A stretch of 64,000 nucleotides of DNA, taken from NCBI RefSeq assembly GCF_030268965.1, contig NZ_BSSE01000033.1, positions 1 through 64,000 of the forward strand. The letters are read 5' to 3'. Made by a program: the position numbers and the translations under genes. The notes beneath the pieces were generated by a model. It saw only the letters and a program-made list of their open reading frames with translations. It searched no databases and was not told the origin of the DNA. The stretch comes from Microtetraspora sp. NBRC 16547. GTDB taxonomy: Bacteria; Actinomycetota; Actinomycetes; Streptosporangiales; Streptosporangiaceae. Below, piece after piece: positions 1 to 7,177 of this stretch. Every line of letters begins with the position of its first letter. Within the stretch, counting starts at the first letter, position 1.

Positions 1-964
1 TCCGGGGCAAATGCAGCAACATCGTGAACCGGGTGGTGCGCTCGACCAGCGTGCCGATCGCGGAACTGCCCAAGCCGATAATGAGGTCGCCTTCCCAGTG
101 CCCGGGCACGGCCCGGTCGGCGGCCTCGGCGGGCCGCTGACTGATCATCACTTCCTCGCTGACGAACTTCTTCCCGCGGCCCCGGGTCCGGGCCCGGGGC
201 ACCCGCAGCGCACGGCCGGTGCGCAGGCAGGCCGTCAACTCGCGGCGCAGCGCCCCGCGGCCCTGGATATACAGGGCCTGGTAGATGGCCTCATGCGAGA
301 TCCGCATCGTCTCATCCTCAGGAAAATCGACCGGGAGCCGGCCCGCAATCTGCTCCGGACTCCATGACGTCGCCCAACGCCGGTCCTGACGGCGCCCGTG
401 ACGTCGCCCGATCCAGCGGACCTGCGGTCCTTCAACCTCACTGCCGTCCGGGGCGCAGACCATGCCGGCCAGCCGATCCTGCACATACTGCCGCAGCCGG
501 TCGTTGGCGGCGAGCTTGCACACCTTGGGCCGGCGCGCTTGCCGGTCGGCATGCCACTGCGCGACCGAGGCCCGGTAATCCAGACGGCCGCCACGGGTCG
601 CCGCGTTGCGCCGCAGCTCCCGCGAGATCGTCGACGGAGCCCGTCCCAGACGGCGGGCGATCTCCCGCACCCCGCACTCCTTGGCGCGCAGCACGGCGAT
701 CTCCTCGCGCTCGGTGAACGACAGATAGCGGCCCGACGGCGGATCCAGGCTGATCGGCGGCATCCCGCCACCTTCACGGAACCACCGCGACCCCAACGGC
801 GTCGACACGCCGCACGCGACAGCGGCCTCCTCGCTCGACAGCCCCTCAGCGATCAACCGCCAGAAACGCCGCCGCTCCTCGCGCCGATTGACCGGGGGCC
901 GTCCCGGTGACCGAAGCGGCGGACGACCAGCGAGGATCGCTGCACGCGCCCTTCCCTGCGCCAC
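1..964 (-). CDS. IS30-family transposase, 3' end cut by window edge
   Basis: Reading the minus strand from the GTG at 964, which has a GAGGAGG ribosome site just upstream, gives one continuous frame of about 321 codons to the window edge. It has an N-terminal helix-turn-helix (FTEREEIAVLRAKECGVREI, then GRAPSTISRELRRN), then SPEQIAGRL, HEAIYQALY, and the first DDE block (PGHWEGDLIIG) close to the edge. That order is typical of IS30 (COG2826) transposases. The C-terminal catalytic half lies outside the window. No stop or frameshift is seen in the visible part, so the copy may be intact. Most alternative frames here are shadows. Confidence 0.9.
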   Translation of the reverse strand, partial: MAQGRARAAILAGRPPLRSPGRPPVNRREERRRFWRLIAEGLSSEEAAVACGVSTPLGSRWFREGGGMPPISLDPPSGRYLSFTEREEIAVLRAKECGVREIARRLGRAPSTISRELRRNAATRGGRLDYRASVAQWHADRQARRPKVCKLAANDRLRQYVQDRLAGMVCAPDGSEVEGPQVRWIGRRHGRRQDRRWATSWSPEQIAGRLPVDFPEDETMRISHEAIYQALYIQGRGALRRELTACLRTGRALRVPRARTRGRGKKFVSEEVMISQRPAEAADRAVPGHWEGDLIIGLGSSAIGTLVERTTRFTMLLHLPR

Positions 965-986
965 AACATCCTCCTCGACGATCGAG

Positions 987-1010
987 GTGTTGCGACGACC
1001 AGTTGAATCC
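987..1010. repeat. Probable terminal end of the IS30 element
   Basis: The sequence from GTGTTGCGACGACC to TTGAATCC lies 23-46 bases upstream of the IS30 start codon. It marks the point where IS3-type coding sequence resumes on the plus strand. I infer it is the IS30 end. The matching end is outside the window, so the inverted repeat cannot be confirmed here. Confidence 0.55.
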
Positions 1011-1018
1011 ACCCAGAG

Positions 1019-1321
1019 TACACCTCGATCACCTTCGGCCAGCGGTGTGAGCAGGCCGGGATTCGCCCATCAACGGGGAGAACCGGGACGTGCTTCGACA
1101 ACGCGATCACCGAGAGCTTCTTCGCCTCGCTGGAGTGTGAGCTGATCGACCGGCGGACCTTCCGGACCAGGTCAGAGGCCGAGCGGGCCGTCTTCGGCTA
1201 CATCGAGGGCTTCTACAACCCACGCCGTCGGCATTCGGCCAACGGCCAGCTCAGCCCCGCCGAGTACGAGCGCCGCTACCACGAATTGATCAGAGGAAAT
1301 GTCCACTACGATGCCGCATAG
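1019..1321 (+). pseudogene. IS3-family transposase orfB, C-terminal fragment
   Basis: Plus-strand codons from 1019 read YTSITFGQRCEQAGI, then CFDNAITESFFASLECELID, then YIEGFYNPRRRHSA and SPAEYERRY, ending at TAG 1319-1321. This is the C-terminal part of an IS3-group integrase-like transposase, including the third DDE region (the Glu in SFFASLECE). The N-terminal two thirds are missing and the frame breaks exactly at the IS30 end at 1010, so IS30 inserted into orfB. The AT-poor tail after the stop (TGAAGTGTCTACCGAACCGG) is probably the right end of the IS3 element. Confidence 0.8.
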
Positions 1322-1396
1322 TCCCAATTCGTGAAGTGTCTACCGAACCGGGGCAACTCCACCGCCAATGGGCGTGCTCGACGTGCGTGATCTACT

Positions 1397-2257
1397 TCAG
1401 TCCCTATTACGGTCTTTGACCGTCACTCCCCAGCGTTTGCGCAGCCACTGCACCCCGCCGTAGAACAAACAGATGGTGGGCGCCGCCAACAGGGCCGACC
1501 CCCACCCCTGCTCCACTGCGACATTGTGGAAAGCCGCAATGGTCACGGCCCCTAGCGGTATCCAAGTGCGTGCCTCCGACGCCAGCACCCAGCATGCCCA
1601 CCGGCGCAGCACCTCGATCCTGCGTCGCCCCGGGGCTTGCAGCTCACGGCGCAATTGCCACACGCGGGCGAACTGGTGAAGGGCGTACAGAACCTGCATG
1701 GACGGTGTCGCTCTCGCCGCGGCCAAGTTCCACAGCTCTGCGCATAGTTCCTCCGCGTAGCGCCCCCGATGCGCTGTCGGCAGGACCCGCATCGCGACAT
1801 CAACCATTCGTCGCGCTGACGGTGCAATAGTCACATGGATGGGCGCCTCGGCCAGATCCGCTGTGGGTGCCAGCTTGCTGATACCAGCGAGGTCGCGGGC
1901 AAGATCGCGGGCAAGATTAAGTTCGTGGGCGAGTTCGCGGGCGTGGGCGTGGTTGAGCTCATGGCCGTGGACGTGATCGAGGACAAGATCGCCAGCGTGG
2001 TCGAGTTCGCGGACAAGTTCGCGGACATGGCCATCGTGGGTGTGAGCGCTGTCATGGCCGAGAGTGAGGAGGCGGGCACGAGCAAGCTCGTTGGCGAGAG
2101 CGTGGACAAGAGTGCAGGCGGTGATTCCCGGCTGGTCGGCGTGGGCATGGGCGCGTGCATGGTCATGGGCACGGGCGAGGACTAGGACAAGATCAAGGAC
2201 GCGATCGACGTCGCGGGCAAGATCAAGCTTGCTGATCATGGAGGGCGTGTCCTTCAT
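1397..2257 (-). CDS. His-rich tetrapeptide-repeat protein with C-terminal membrane domain
   Basis: The ATG at 2257 overlaps the PadR stop (ATGA), so translation is coupled; 286 residues result. Residues ~10-127 are degenerate tetrapeptides (LARD, HARE, LAHE, RDLA, NLARDLARDLA) rich in His (AHAHADQ, HTHDGH, HVHGHELNHAHA), encoded by 12-bp repeats. Residues ~145-215 (MRVLPTAHRGRYAEELCAEL, then a Trp/Leu/Arg-rich stretch) resemble the small membrane proteins often found after PadR genes in actinomycetes. Two membrane segments follow (WIPLGAVTIAAF and ALLAAPTICLFYGGV). The repeat block looks inserted at the front of a standard PadR-partner protein. It may form a long amphipathic helix or bind metal; neither is shown. 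Confidence 0.7.
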   Translation of the reverse strand: MKDTPSMISKLDLARDVDRVLDLVLVLARAHDHARAHAHADQPGITACTLVHALANELARARLLTLGHDSAHTHDGHVRELVRELDHAGDLVLDHVHGHELNHAHARELAHELNLARDLARDLAGISKLAPTADLAEAPIHVTIAPSARRMVDVAMRVLPTAHRGRYAEELCAELWNLAAARATPSMQVLYALHQFARVWQLRRELQAPGRRRIEVLRRWACWVLASEARTWIPLGAVTIAAFHNVAVEQGWGSALLAAPTICLFYGGVQWLRKRWGVTVKDRNRD

Positions 2258-2592
2258 ATGCCACCGCCGGCGAGCCTGCGCCGCAGGCCAGGCAGTAGCC
2301 CGCTCACCTTGGTGTGAGCTTGGGCCAGCGCAATACGTGCATGCTCCATGCCGTCCGGGGCGAACCGATAGTAGCGGCGGCGCGGTCGCCCCTGCTCGTG
2401 AGGATCTGCATCCTCCCATCTCGATTCCAGCCAGCCGATGCCCTCTAGGCGGGCAAGGATCGGGTGAATCGTGCCACTGGGCAAGCCCGCAGCGGCGCAG
2501 ATCTCCAGGCCGTACATTTCGCGGGCTGGATCGTCGAGCATAGCCCGCAGCACCAGTTGTGTCGGCAAGGTCATCCGGGGGGACCGGGTCAT
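2254..2592 (-). CDS. PadR-family transcriptional regulator
   Basis: The protein has 112 residues. Its N-terminal winged helix reads TLPTQLVLRAMLDDPAREMYGLEI, followed by AGLPSGTIHPILARLE, the PadR recognition helix, and the wing GRPRRRYYRFAPDG. Length and order match short PadR regulators, which usually repress a neighbouring membrane or efflux gene. It overlaps the repeat protein by 4 bp, so the pair forms an operon and the regulator probably controls it. No operator was identified upstream. Confidence 0.9.
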   Translation of the reverse strand: MTRSPRMTLPTQLVLRAMLDDPAREMYGLEICAAAGLPSGTIHPILARLEGIGWLESRWEDADPHEQGRPRRRYYRFAPDGMEHARIALAQAHTKVSGLLPGLRRRLAGGGI

Positions 2593-3216
2593 GATTTAAC
2601 TCTACCTAGCCCCTCAATGAGGGTCTATACCGATTTCGTCGTCATCGTGATGGTTGTCACCAACGACCCTTCGTTCCAGGGAGAGTGACGCTGCGGTCTA
2701 CCAGCACCGCTGCGGCATCACCCGGTCCGAGCCGCACACGAACGAACCCAAGCCTCTGGCGGGGCTTCGGCTCCGGGATGATCGCCACGGGCGAGAGCCG
2801 GAGTCCGTAGCTGGCTGAGGTGGGGAGCCTGATCGTCCCGCTCGCCACGACCCAGGCAAGCCCAGCAGACCATCTCCTACGGCTCAAGCCCGTCCGTGAC
2901 CGTTGGCGTCCGATGATCGAGGAACGGCGACCGGCTGACGTGCACGCGAAGACGGGCTTGCCCCTCCGTCGCCGGCCCGCTGCCGCTTCGCGGTGGGTCG
3001 AGGCAAACGGGAAGATCAGCCGGGAGAGACGTGCGCGGGCGCGCATTTCAAGATCCGGCACATACGCGGAACACCGCTGTTGGAAGATGATCGACGCAAC
3101 GCCGGGCCGCAGGTCAGGAGCCCACTCCCCCAACAAGATCAATTCCACTCATAATCCGACGGCCCTCCGCCGCCAGACACGCGAAGGTGTGCGTGCGAAG
3201 GCGCGCCGCTCTCCGT
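2593..3216. other. 624-bp stretch without a supportable gene
   Basis: Open frames exist on both strands, but none has a recognisable domain, a ribosome site or consistent codon use. The stretch separates the PadR operon from the next hypothetical gene and lies in a region of mobile-element remains, so it may be decayed accessory DNA. Confidence 0.5.
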
Positions 3217-3501
3217 CTACTCCGTGTACGTGCCATCCGGGCGTATGACCGCAGTCTGCGTCACGGGAGCGACGGTTGCGCGGGGCACACGATCGTTCAC
3301 CGCGATGACCAATCGGAGTGCCCGATCGGCCTCGGGAAGCACGTAAGCCAGGACCTTGTAGCCGCCCCCGTCCTTTCCGGTGACGTTCGCCCAGTCCTTA
3401 TCGCCGTTCTCCTCCATGAGCGCGAGTTCGTCATAGACAGCGACACGACGCCATCGTGACAGATACTCCTCTGCGATCTCGGCTGCCACCTGCTCGTTCA
3501 T
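3217..3501 (-). CDS. Small hypothetical protein (94 aa)
   Basis: The protein begins MNEQVAAEIAEEYLSRW and ends AVIRPDGTYTE. It is acidic, has no membrane segment, and has an alternating polar/hydrophobic pattern (YKVLAYVLPEADRALRLVIA) suggesting a small alpha/beta fold. The codon pattern and the sensible start and end support a real gene. Function is unknown; small proteins of this size in actinomycete accessory regions are sometimes immunity or anti-toxin-like, but nothing here proves that. Confidence 0.55.
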   Translation of the reverse strand: MNEQVAAEIAEEYLSRWRRVAVYDELALMEENGDKDWANVTGKDGGGYKVLAYVLPEADRALRLVIAVNDRVPRATVAPVTQTAVIRPDGTYTE

Positions 3502-3660
3502 CCCCGCAGAGCCGCCCTCCGTCGTGCCATTAGCGTGCCATTAAGGAGGGTAACGAGGGGGCAACCACGGTCACTCATGACCGGCCCTACGCCCAGGTCA
3601 GTGCCCGTACGGGCCGTGACCCATGCAATTCCCAACCTGACGGAGCGAGTTCGATTCAAG

Positions 3661-4194
3661 TCAGGCTTCAGGCTTCAGAAAGCACTGGAAGGTTGCACTC
3701 GTAGTTTTCAGCACGGCCGAATCATGCTGTGGCGCAGGCCATATCTGAAGGTAGTGGTCATCTACCGCGCAGCGCTCTTCATCCATTCCTCGGACGTGAT
3801 AACGCAAGCGGTAGGTACCGGGACCAGAAAGCAGCGGCGAAAGGTTGTGCGCCTTTTCGTCGTCCCACTCCATGAGCCATCCCACTAAGAAGACCTCGCC
3901 CGACGGGGACTCGAAACCGATCTCCACGATGTCCTCATAGCCGTCAAGGTCAGCACCCGGATCCCGGTCGGCGACAGCCACCGTGAAGGGAATCATTCCC
4001 CACTGTGTGGCGATGTCCAGGATGGCGACGCCTCTCCCCTCCACTTTGATGAGCCCAACGGAGTGAGTCGGTGAGTCATCTGGCCTGTCGGTGGCCTCGT
4101 AGTCCCCCCGATCCAGGAAATAGACCTGACCACAGTCCTCCACCTCCACATCCATCCGCTTCGTGTGCACGACAGAAGACTCGTCTCTGCTCAT
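3661..4194 (-). CDS. Hypothetical protein, immunity-like beta-rich (177 aa)
   Basis: It starts MSRDESSVVHTKRMDVEVED and ends ATFQCFLKPEA. It has short beta-strand-like segments, many Asp/Glu and a conserved-looking GTYRLRYHVRGMDEE stretch. It is cytosolic, with no signal peptide or membrane segment. Proteins with the YRLRYH-GMD pattern occur widely in actinomycetes without assigned function; the acidic beta-rich make-up resembles polymorphic-toxin immunity proteins. It lies immediately left of a tRNA 3'-half attachment remnant, so it is probably cargo of a mobile element. Confidence 0.6.
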   Translation of the reverse strand: MSRDESSVVHTKRMDVEVEDCGQVYFLDRGDYEATDRPDDSPTHSVGLIKVEGRGVAILDIATQWGMIPFTVAVADRDPGADLDGYEDIVEIGFESPSGEVFLVGWLMEWDDEKAHNLSPLLSGPGTYRLRYHVRGMDEERCAVDDHYLQIWPAPQHDSAVLKTTSATFQCFLKPEA

Positions 4195-4302
4195 GGGTGG
4201 GAAGCATAGAGTCCGTCACCGACAATTTCGGCCGGCCGGAGTGTAGCGGGATTGATCAAGGTCAGAAAACGCTGAGCCAGAGCCCGCCCAGTTGCATTTC
4301 CA

Positions 4303-4347
4303 CTTTTAATCCGTAGGTTCAGGGTTCGAATCCCTGGCGCCCCACCA
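4303..4347 (+). repeat. tRNA 3'-half remnant (attachment-site scar)
   Basis: The sequence starts CTTTTAA, a 7-base anticodon loop with TTT (Lys), continues through a T-arm (CAGGG-TTCGAAT-CCCTG) and ends GCGCCCC-A-CCA. The 5' half of a tRNA is absent: the upstream bases cannot pair with the anticodon stem or acceptor. A tRNA 3' half next to a tyrosine-integrase fragment (4410-4736) is the normal product of site-specific integration into a tRNA gene. It is not a functional tRNA. Confidence 0.75.
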
Positions 4348-4409
4348 CGCTGACCTGGGTGTTCTCCCCAACGGGAGATCACCCGATCATGGCCTGGGAC
4401 ATGGATGGG

Positions 4410-4736
4410 TCACACCTGGGTCATCCAGCCGCATCGCCCTCTGCGAACCTTCCGGGCGGTTCCGCGCGCCGCCGACAGCACCAGGCGTGCCGTCGCCCTG
4501 GCCGCCCGGTGATGCAGCTCCGGCAGCACCGAGGTGTAGGTGTCGGCGGTCAACGCGATGCTGGCGTGCCCGACCTGGTCCTGCACCACCGGTAGATCCA
4601 CGTGCGCGGCCAGCGCGATCGTGACCGCGCCATGCCGTAGATCGTGTAACCGCACCGGCGGCAGCCCGCTCCTCTGCAGCACCAGCCTATGGAACCGGTA
4701 GGTCAGGTAGTCCGGCCTCGCGGGTCCCAGGTCCAA
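4410..4736 (-). pseudogene. Tyrosine recombinase (integrase), C-terminal fragment
   Basis: The frame carries the C-terminal catalytic block: LPPVRLHDLRHGAVTIAL (HxLRH box), then VQDQVGHASIALTADTYTSV (GH box and Tyr nucleophile in DTYTSV). It ends 62 bp from the tRNA 3'-half at 4347, the usual int-att spacing. The N-terminal core-binding domain and first catalytic Arg are missing; upstream sequence becomes the regulatory region of the hibernation gene. Hence it is a broken integrase from a lost element. Confidence 0.8.
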
Positions 4737-4858
4737 TCGGGTCGCCTATGGCCCGGATCGGCCACGGATCGGCGTGCATCGGTCCAGACCAGATCCGGAT
4801 CCGCCGGGAGCGGCCGACCCGCCGACCTGCGGAAACGGCGTAAGGTCCCACGCCGGAT

Positions 4859-4870
4859 GGACAGAAGTCC
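4859..4870. promoter_or_regulatory. DevR/DosR-like palindrome GGAC-N4-GTCC
   Basis: The palindrome GGACAGAAGTCC, followed by CTGGGCC, lies 67 bp before the ATG at 4937. The mycobacterial DosR consensus is GGGACT-WW-AGTCCC, and the same GGAC-N4-GTCC core recurs at 6681 and 6788. Its position just upstream of a hibernation-factor gene fits DevR control. Matching is by eye only. Confidence 0.55.
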
Positions 4871-4936
4871 CTGGGCCGATGGCCCGCGCCCCGGGAGGCT
4901 GGAAAGTAGGACACGTCCCATAGGGGGTGGGATCCG

Positions 4937-5188
4937 ATGACGCATCACGAGTCCGGAACCGGGCCCGCGACCGGAGTGGAGATCGAAATGGACCTTCTCA
5001 AGGCTCAGGTCAGCGGCCTCGAGAAGCAGGTCCGGGCCCTGGCCGAGGCGACCCTGGCTCTCGCACACGGCATGGAGGCGGGCCCCCTGGAAGAACCCGG
5101 CCAGGCGCGCCCCGAGCACACCGCCCGGCTCGCCCACGAACTGCTGCTCGCCGCCGGCCTCGTGTTCACGGCAGGTGAGTCGGCATGA
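4937..5188 (+). CDS. Small acidic coiled-coil protein upstream of the hibernation factor
   Basis: The protein has 83 residues, starts MTHHESGTGPATG and has a likely coiled coil at residues ~17-45 (LLKAQVSGLEKQVRALAEAT). A G-rich ribosome site (TAGGGGGTGGGA) precedes the ATG. Its stop overlaps the next ATG (ATGA at 5185-5188), so the two are co-translated. No family is recognised. Coupling suggests it works with the hibernation protein, perhaps as a partner or regulator, but this is inference. Confidence 0.6.
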   Translation: MTHHESGTGPATGVEIEMDLLKAQVSGLEKQVRALAEATLALAHGMEAGPLEEPGQARPEHTARLAHELLLAAGLVFTAGESA

Positions 5189-5991
5189 ACCGCCGAGACA
5201 CGCCCATCGCGCTGGATCCGGCCGACATACAGACCGAGACGCGCGGCGCGGTGCCGACCGGCGCGATCGATGAGGCCCGCGAGACGGTTGCGGCGTCGGC
5301 CGGGGTCTCCCACGAGCCCGTGCTGTACGCCCGGGTGAAGCTCAGCACCTCCGCGAACCCGGCCGTGGCGCGCCCTTGCGCCGCGCAGGCCAACCTCGAC
5401 GTCAACGGCCGGATCATCCGCGCCCAAGCGGTCGCCGAATCCATGCACCAGGCCATCCGTCTGCTCGGTGACCGGCTCAGGACCCGGCTGCGCCGTACCT
5501 CCCGAGACTGGGAGGACCTACGCGGACGCTCGCCGCAGAACGTCGACCAGGAGTGGCGGCACGACAGCCCTCCCCGGCGCTCCCTGCCCTTCTTCCCGCG
5601 CCCCGCCGAAGAACGCCGGATCGCACGCCGCAAGACGTACGAGCTGGCCTGGGCGACGCCTGACGAGGCAGCCTTCGACATGGAGCAGCTCGACTACGAC
5701 TACCACCTCTTCACCGAGGTGGATACCGGCCAGGACAGCGTGATCTACCGCGAGGAAGCGGGCTACCGGCTGGCCCAGGTCGTGCCCCGGCCCGATCGGC
5801 TCGGCCCGGTGTCCGTACCGCTCACGATCAGCACCACACCGGCCGCCGTCCTCACCGTGGAGGAGGCGAGGGAACGGCTGGAGGCGGCCGGACTGCCCTT
5901 CGTCTTCTTCGCCGACGCGGAGACCGGCCGGGGCAACCTCCTCTACCACCGATACGACGGGCACTACGGGCTCATCACGCCCAGCCGATGA
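5185..5991 (+). CDS. Ribosome hibernation factor with two S30AE_C-like domains
   Basis: The protein has 268 residues. Residues ~45-105 resemble a degenerate HPF/S30AE N-domain (YARVKLSTSANPAV, then LDVNGRIIRAQAVAESMHQAI). Residues ~148-197 form an S30AE C-terminal dimerisation domain (MEQLDYDYHLFTEVDTG, VIYREEAGYRL). Residues ~218-266 are a second such domain (LTVEEARERLEAAGLPFVFF, LLYHRYDGHYGLI). Long HPF proteins pair 70S ribosomes into inactive dimers; related mycobacterial proteins with this domain (for example Rv0079, RafS) belong to the DosR regulon. The DevR-like box upstream and the ATGA coupling to the 83-aa gene support stress-induced expression. The doubled C-domain is unlike the usual single one. 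Confidence 0.85.
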   Translation: MNRRDTPIALDPADIQTETRGAVPTGAIDEARETVAASAGVSHEPVLYARVKLSTSANPAVARPCAAQANLDVNGRIIRAQAVAESMHQAIRLLGDRLRTRLRRTSRDWEDLRGRSPQNVDQEWRHDSPPRRSLPFFPRPAEERRIARRKTYELAWATPDEAAFDMEQLDYDYHLFTEVDTGQDSVIYREEAGYRLAQVVPRPDRLGPVSVPLTISTTPAAVLTVEEARERLEAAGLPFVFFADAETGRGNLLYHRYDGHYGLITPSR

Positions 5992-6069
5992 GTTCGGTGC
6001 CTGATTCCCCTGCGTACGGGAAGGGTGGAGGGCTCCACCTGGTTTGCCATCCCGCCCGTGCGGGGCAAG

Positions 6070-6100
6070 CGCGGCCGGCCCAGGAGATCAGCCGGCCGCG
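6070..6100. terminator. Perfect 10-bp hairpin after the hibernation gene
   Basis: CGCGGCCGGC pairs with GCCGGCCGCG across an 11-base loop, about 80 bp after the stop at 5991. There is no U-tract, as is usual in high-GC actinomycetes. It probably ends the plus-strand transcript. Confidence 0.6.
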
Positions 6101-6115
6101 ACGCCAGACGGGCGG

Positions 6116-6158
6116 TAGCGCCTGACTGCGAAGATCAAATTATGAGAATCAGGCGCTA
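6116..6158. terminator. 10-bp inverted repeat at the end of the HesB-like gene
   Basis: TAGCGCCTGA (6116-6125) pairs with TCAGGCGCTA (6149-6158), which overlaps the stop of the minus-strand gene. The AT-rich loop and convergent position suggest a terminator for that gene. Confidence 0.55.
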
Positions 6159-6440
6159 ACAACTGGGCGTCAGACGGAAGACCGGCCGACCGTGCGCATC
6201 GCTCTCGGCATCCAGAGTCTTGTCGTCCAGAAGCGTGACGGCATCCGGGTCGATGAAGACGCGCACGTCCTCCTTTTCGATCACTTGGTCTCCGGACCAT
6301 GCATCGCTCGCCAGTGAGAACTCAAGTGCACCCGCTTCGCCCGGCTTCACGGCGATCCGCAGGCCCGCCCGGTGCGGCAGGTACTCGCCCACCATCAGGT
6401 CGCGGATCGCCCTCACAGCCTTGTCGGTCATCGTCAGCAC
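6156..6440 (-). CDS. HesB/IscA-like protein lacking the usual cysteines (94 aa)
   Basis: The start chosen is the GTG at 6440, preceded by GAGGAG at 6-base spacing, giving VLTMTDKAVRAIRDLM. The fold markers match A-type Fe-S carriers and HesB-like proteins: LTMTDKAV at the N-terminus, AGLRIAVKPGE, and VFIDPDAVTLLDDKTLDAE (the V-x-hD-x-x-S-x-x-hh-G-x-x-hD region). The A-type proteins that carry clusters use a Cys after the first strands and a C-terminal CG-C motif. Here the only Cys is the last residue. It is therefore probably a structural homologue that does not carry a cluster in the standard way. It sits amid DevR-like sites. Confidence 0.75.
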   Translation of the reverse strand: MLTMTDKAVRAIRDLMVGEYLPHRAGLRIAVKPGEAGALEFSLASDAWSGDQVIEKEDVRVFIDPDAVTLLDDKTLDAESDAHGRPVFRLTPSC

Positions 6441-6680
6441 GGCAGGCTCCTCAATTCTGATGCGGCTGGCCTGTCTCCTCCGGCGCCAACCCGACCAGCG
6501 GATCTGGGCCTCTCGACCCCAGAGCAGACCACACGCCTGTGCCCCTCCCACTGCTGGCGGGCAGGGACGCCCTCCCCGTAGGCGGACGTCCGCGGTGTCA
6601 ACGGACACGCCGATCCCCTTCGCTCCCAGCCCACGTCGACCCGGCCGCTCGTTGAAGGGGCGCAGTTCCCTGTCGAGTGA

Positions 6681-6692
6681 GGACCTTCGTCC
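6681..6692. promoter_or_regulatory. DevR/DosR-like palindrome GGACCTTCGTCC
   Basis: This GGAC-N4-GTCC box lies 241 bp upstream of the HesB-like start (minus strand) and 107 bp before the second box at 6788. It could serve either direction. Consensus is judged by eye. Confidence 0.5.
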
Positions 6693-6787
6693 ATCTCTTG
6701 GTCACAGAAGCCTCGCGCGTATCACCAGTACCTTCGGTTGGCTCGTACCGAGATCTGGCCGGGCGCTCCTGTTGTCATGGGAAAGAA

Positions 6788-6799
6788 GGACTTTCGTCC
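6788..6799. promoter_or_regulatory. DevR/DosR-like palindrome GGACTTTCGTCC
   Basis: The flanks extend the match (GAAGGACTTTCGTCCCTAGCCC), the best DosR-type sequence in the window. It directly precedes the universal-stress-protein remnant. USP genes are classic DosR-regulon members, so the site probably belonged to the intact gene. Confidence 0.55.
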
Positions 6800-6805
6800 C
6801 TAGCC

Positions 6806-7015
6806 CAGCACCCCAAAGTTCCTGTCGAGACGAAGTTCGTCATTGAGACCCCACGGCGCGCCCTGGTCAAGGCCGCGGAGGACGCGGCCCTGCTCGTGGT
6901 CGGCAACCGCGGGATCGGTTCTGCACCCAAGATGCTTCTCGGACCTGTGACCCAGGCCGCGCTGTACGAGGCACCCTGCCCCGTGGCGGTGGTGCCCGCA
7001 CAACGGGCGGGGTGA
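6806..7015 (+). pseudogene. Universal stress protein (UspA), C-terminal remnant
   Basis: The readable homology is VPVETKFVIETPRRALVKAA, then ALLVVGNRGIGSAPKMLLGP and CPVAVVPAQRAG. That is the second half of a USP domain, including the ATP-binding-type G-x-x-G stretch. The N-terminal half (first beta strand and ATP-binding Asp) is missing, and the frame upstream to 6677 is not USP-like. The fragment may be a truncated gene or leftover of a deletion beside the DevR-like sites. Confidence 0.65.
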
Positions 7016-7105
7016 TCTTCGGACACCTGACCGAAGGAAAGATGTCGGTGTTGGACATATGTTTACGGCAGACTCGTCTCTGAAACAATAAAGGAGCGTC
7101 ACACA

Positions 7106-7177
7106 GTGATGGAGAAGCATAAATCCTTTCAAGAGACGGCTCTTGCCAAGGTTCGAGCTGGAAAGGTAACGACGTGA
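7106..7177 (+). CDS. Short upstream ORF coupled to the lipoprotein gene (23 aa)
   Basis: A strong AAGGAG at 7091-7096 precedes GTG-ATG at 7106/7109. The frame reads MEKHKSFQETALAKVRAGKV and stops at TGA 7175-7177, which overlaps the GTG start of the lipoprotein (GTGA). The arrangement looks like a leader peptide that delivers ribosomes to the next gene. No function is known. Confidence 0.45.
   Translation: MMEKHKSFQETALAKVRAGKVTT

Noticed and set aside
1831-2185. Repeat tract considered as a CRISPR or satellite array
   Set aside because: Units are 12-bp, degenerate and without spacers, and they are in frame within a coupled gene.
2657-3248. Open frames on both strands between PadR and the 94-aa gene
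   Set aside because: No recognisable domain, weak starts and conflicting overlap; not enough to call a gene.
4191-4382. A 63-codon minus frame containing GAPGIRTLNLRIKS
   Set aside because: It is the antisense of the tRNA 3' half; such 'GIRTLNLRIKS' strings are a known annotation artefact.
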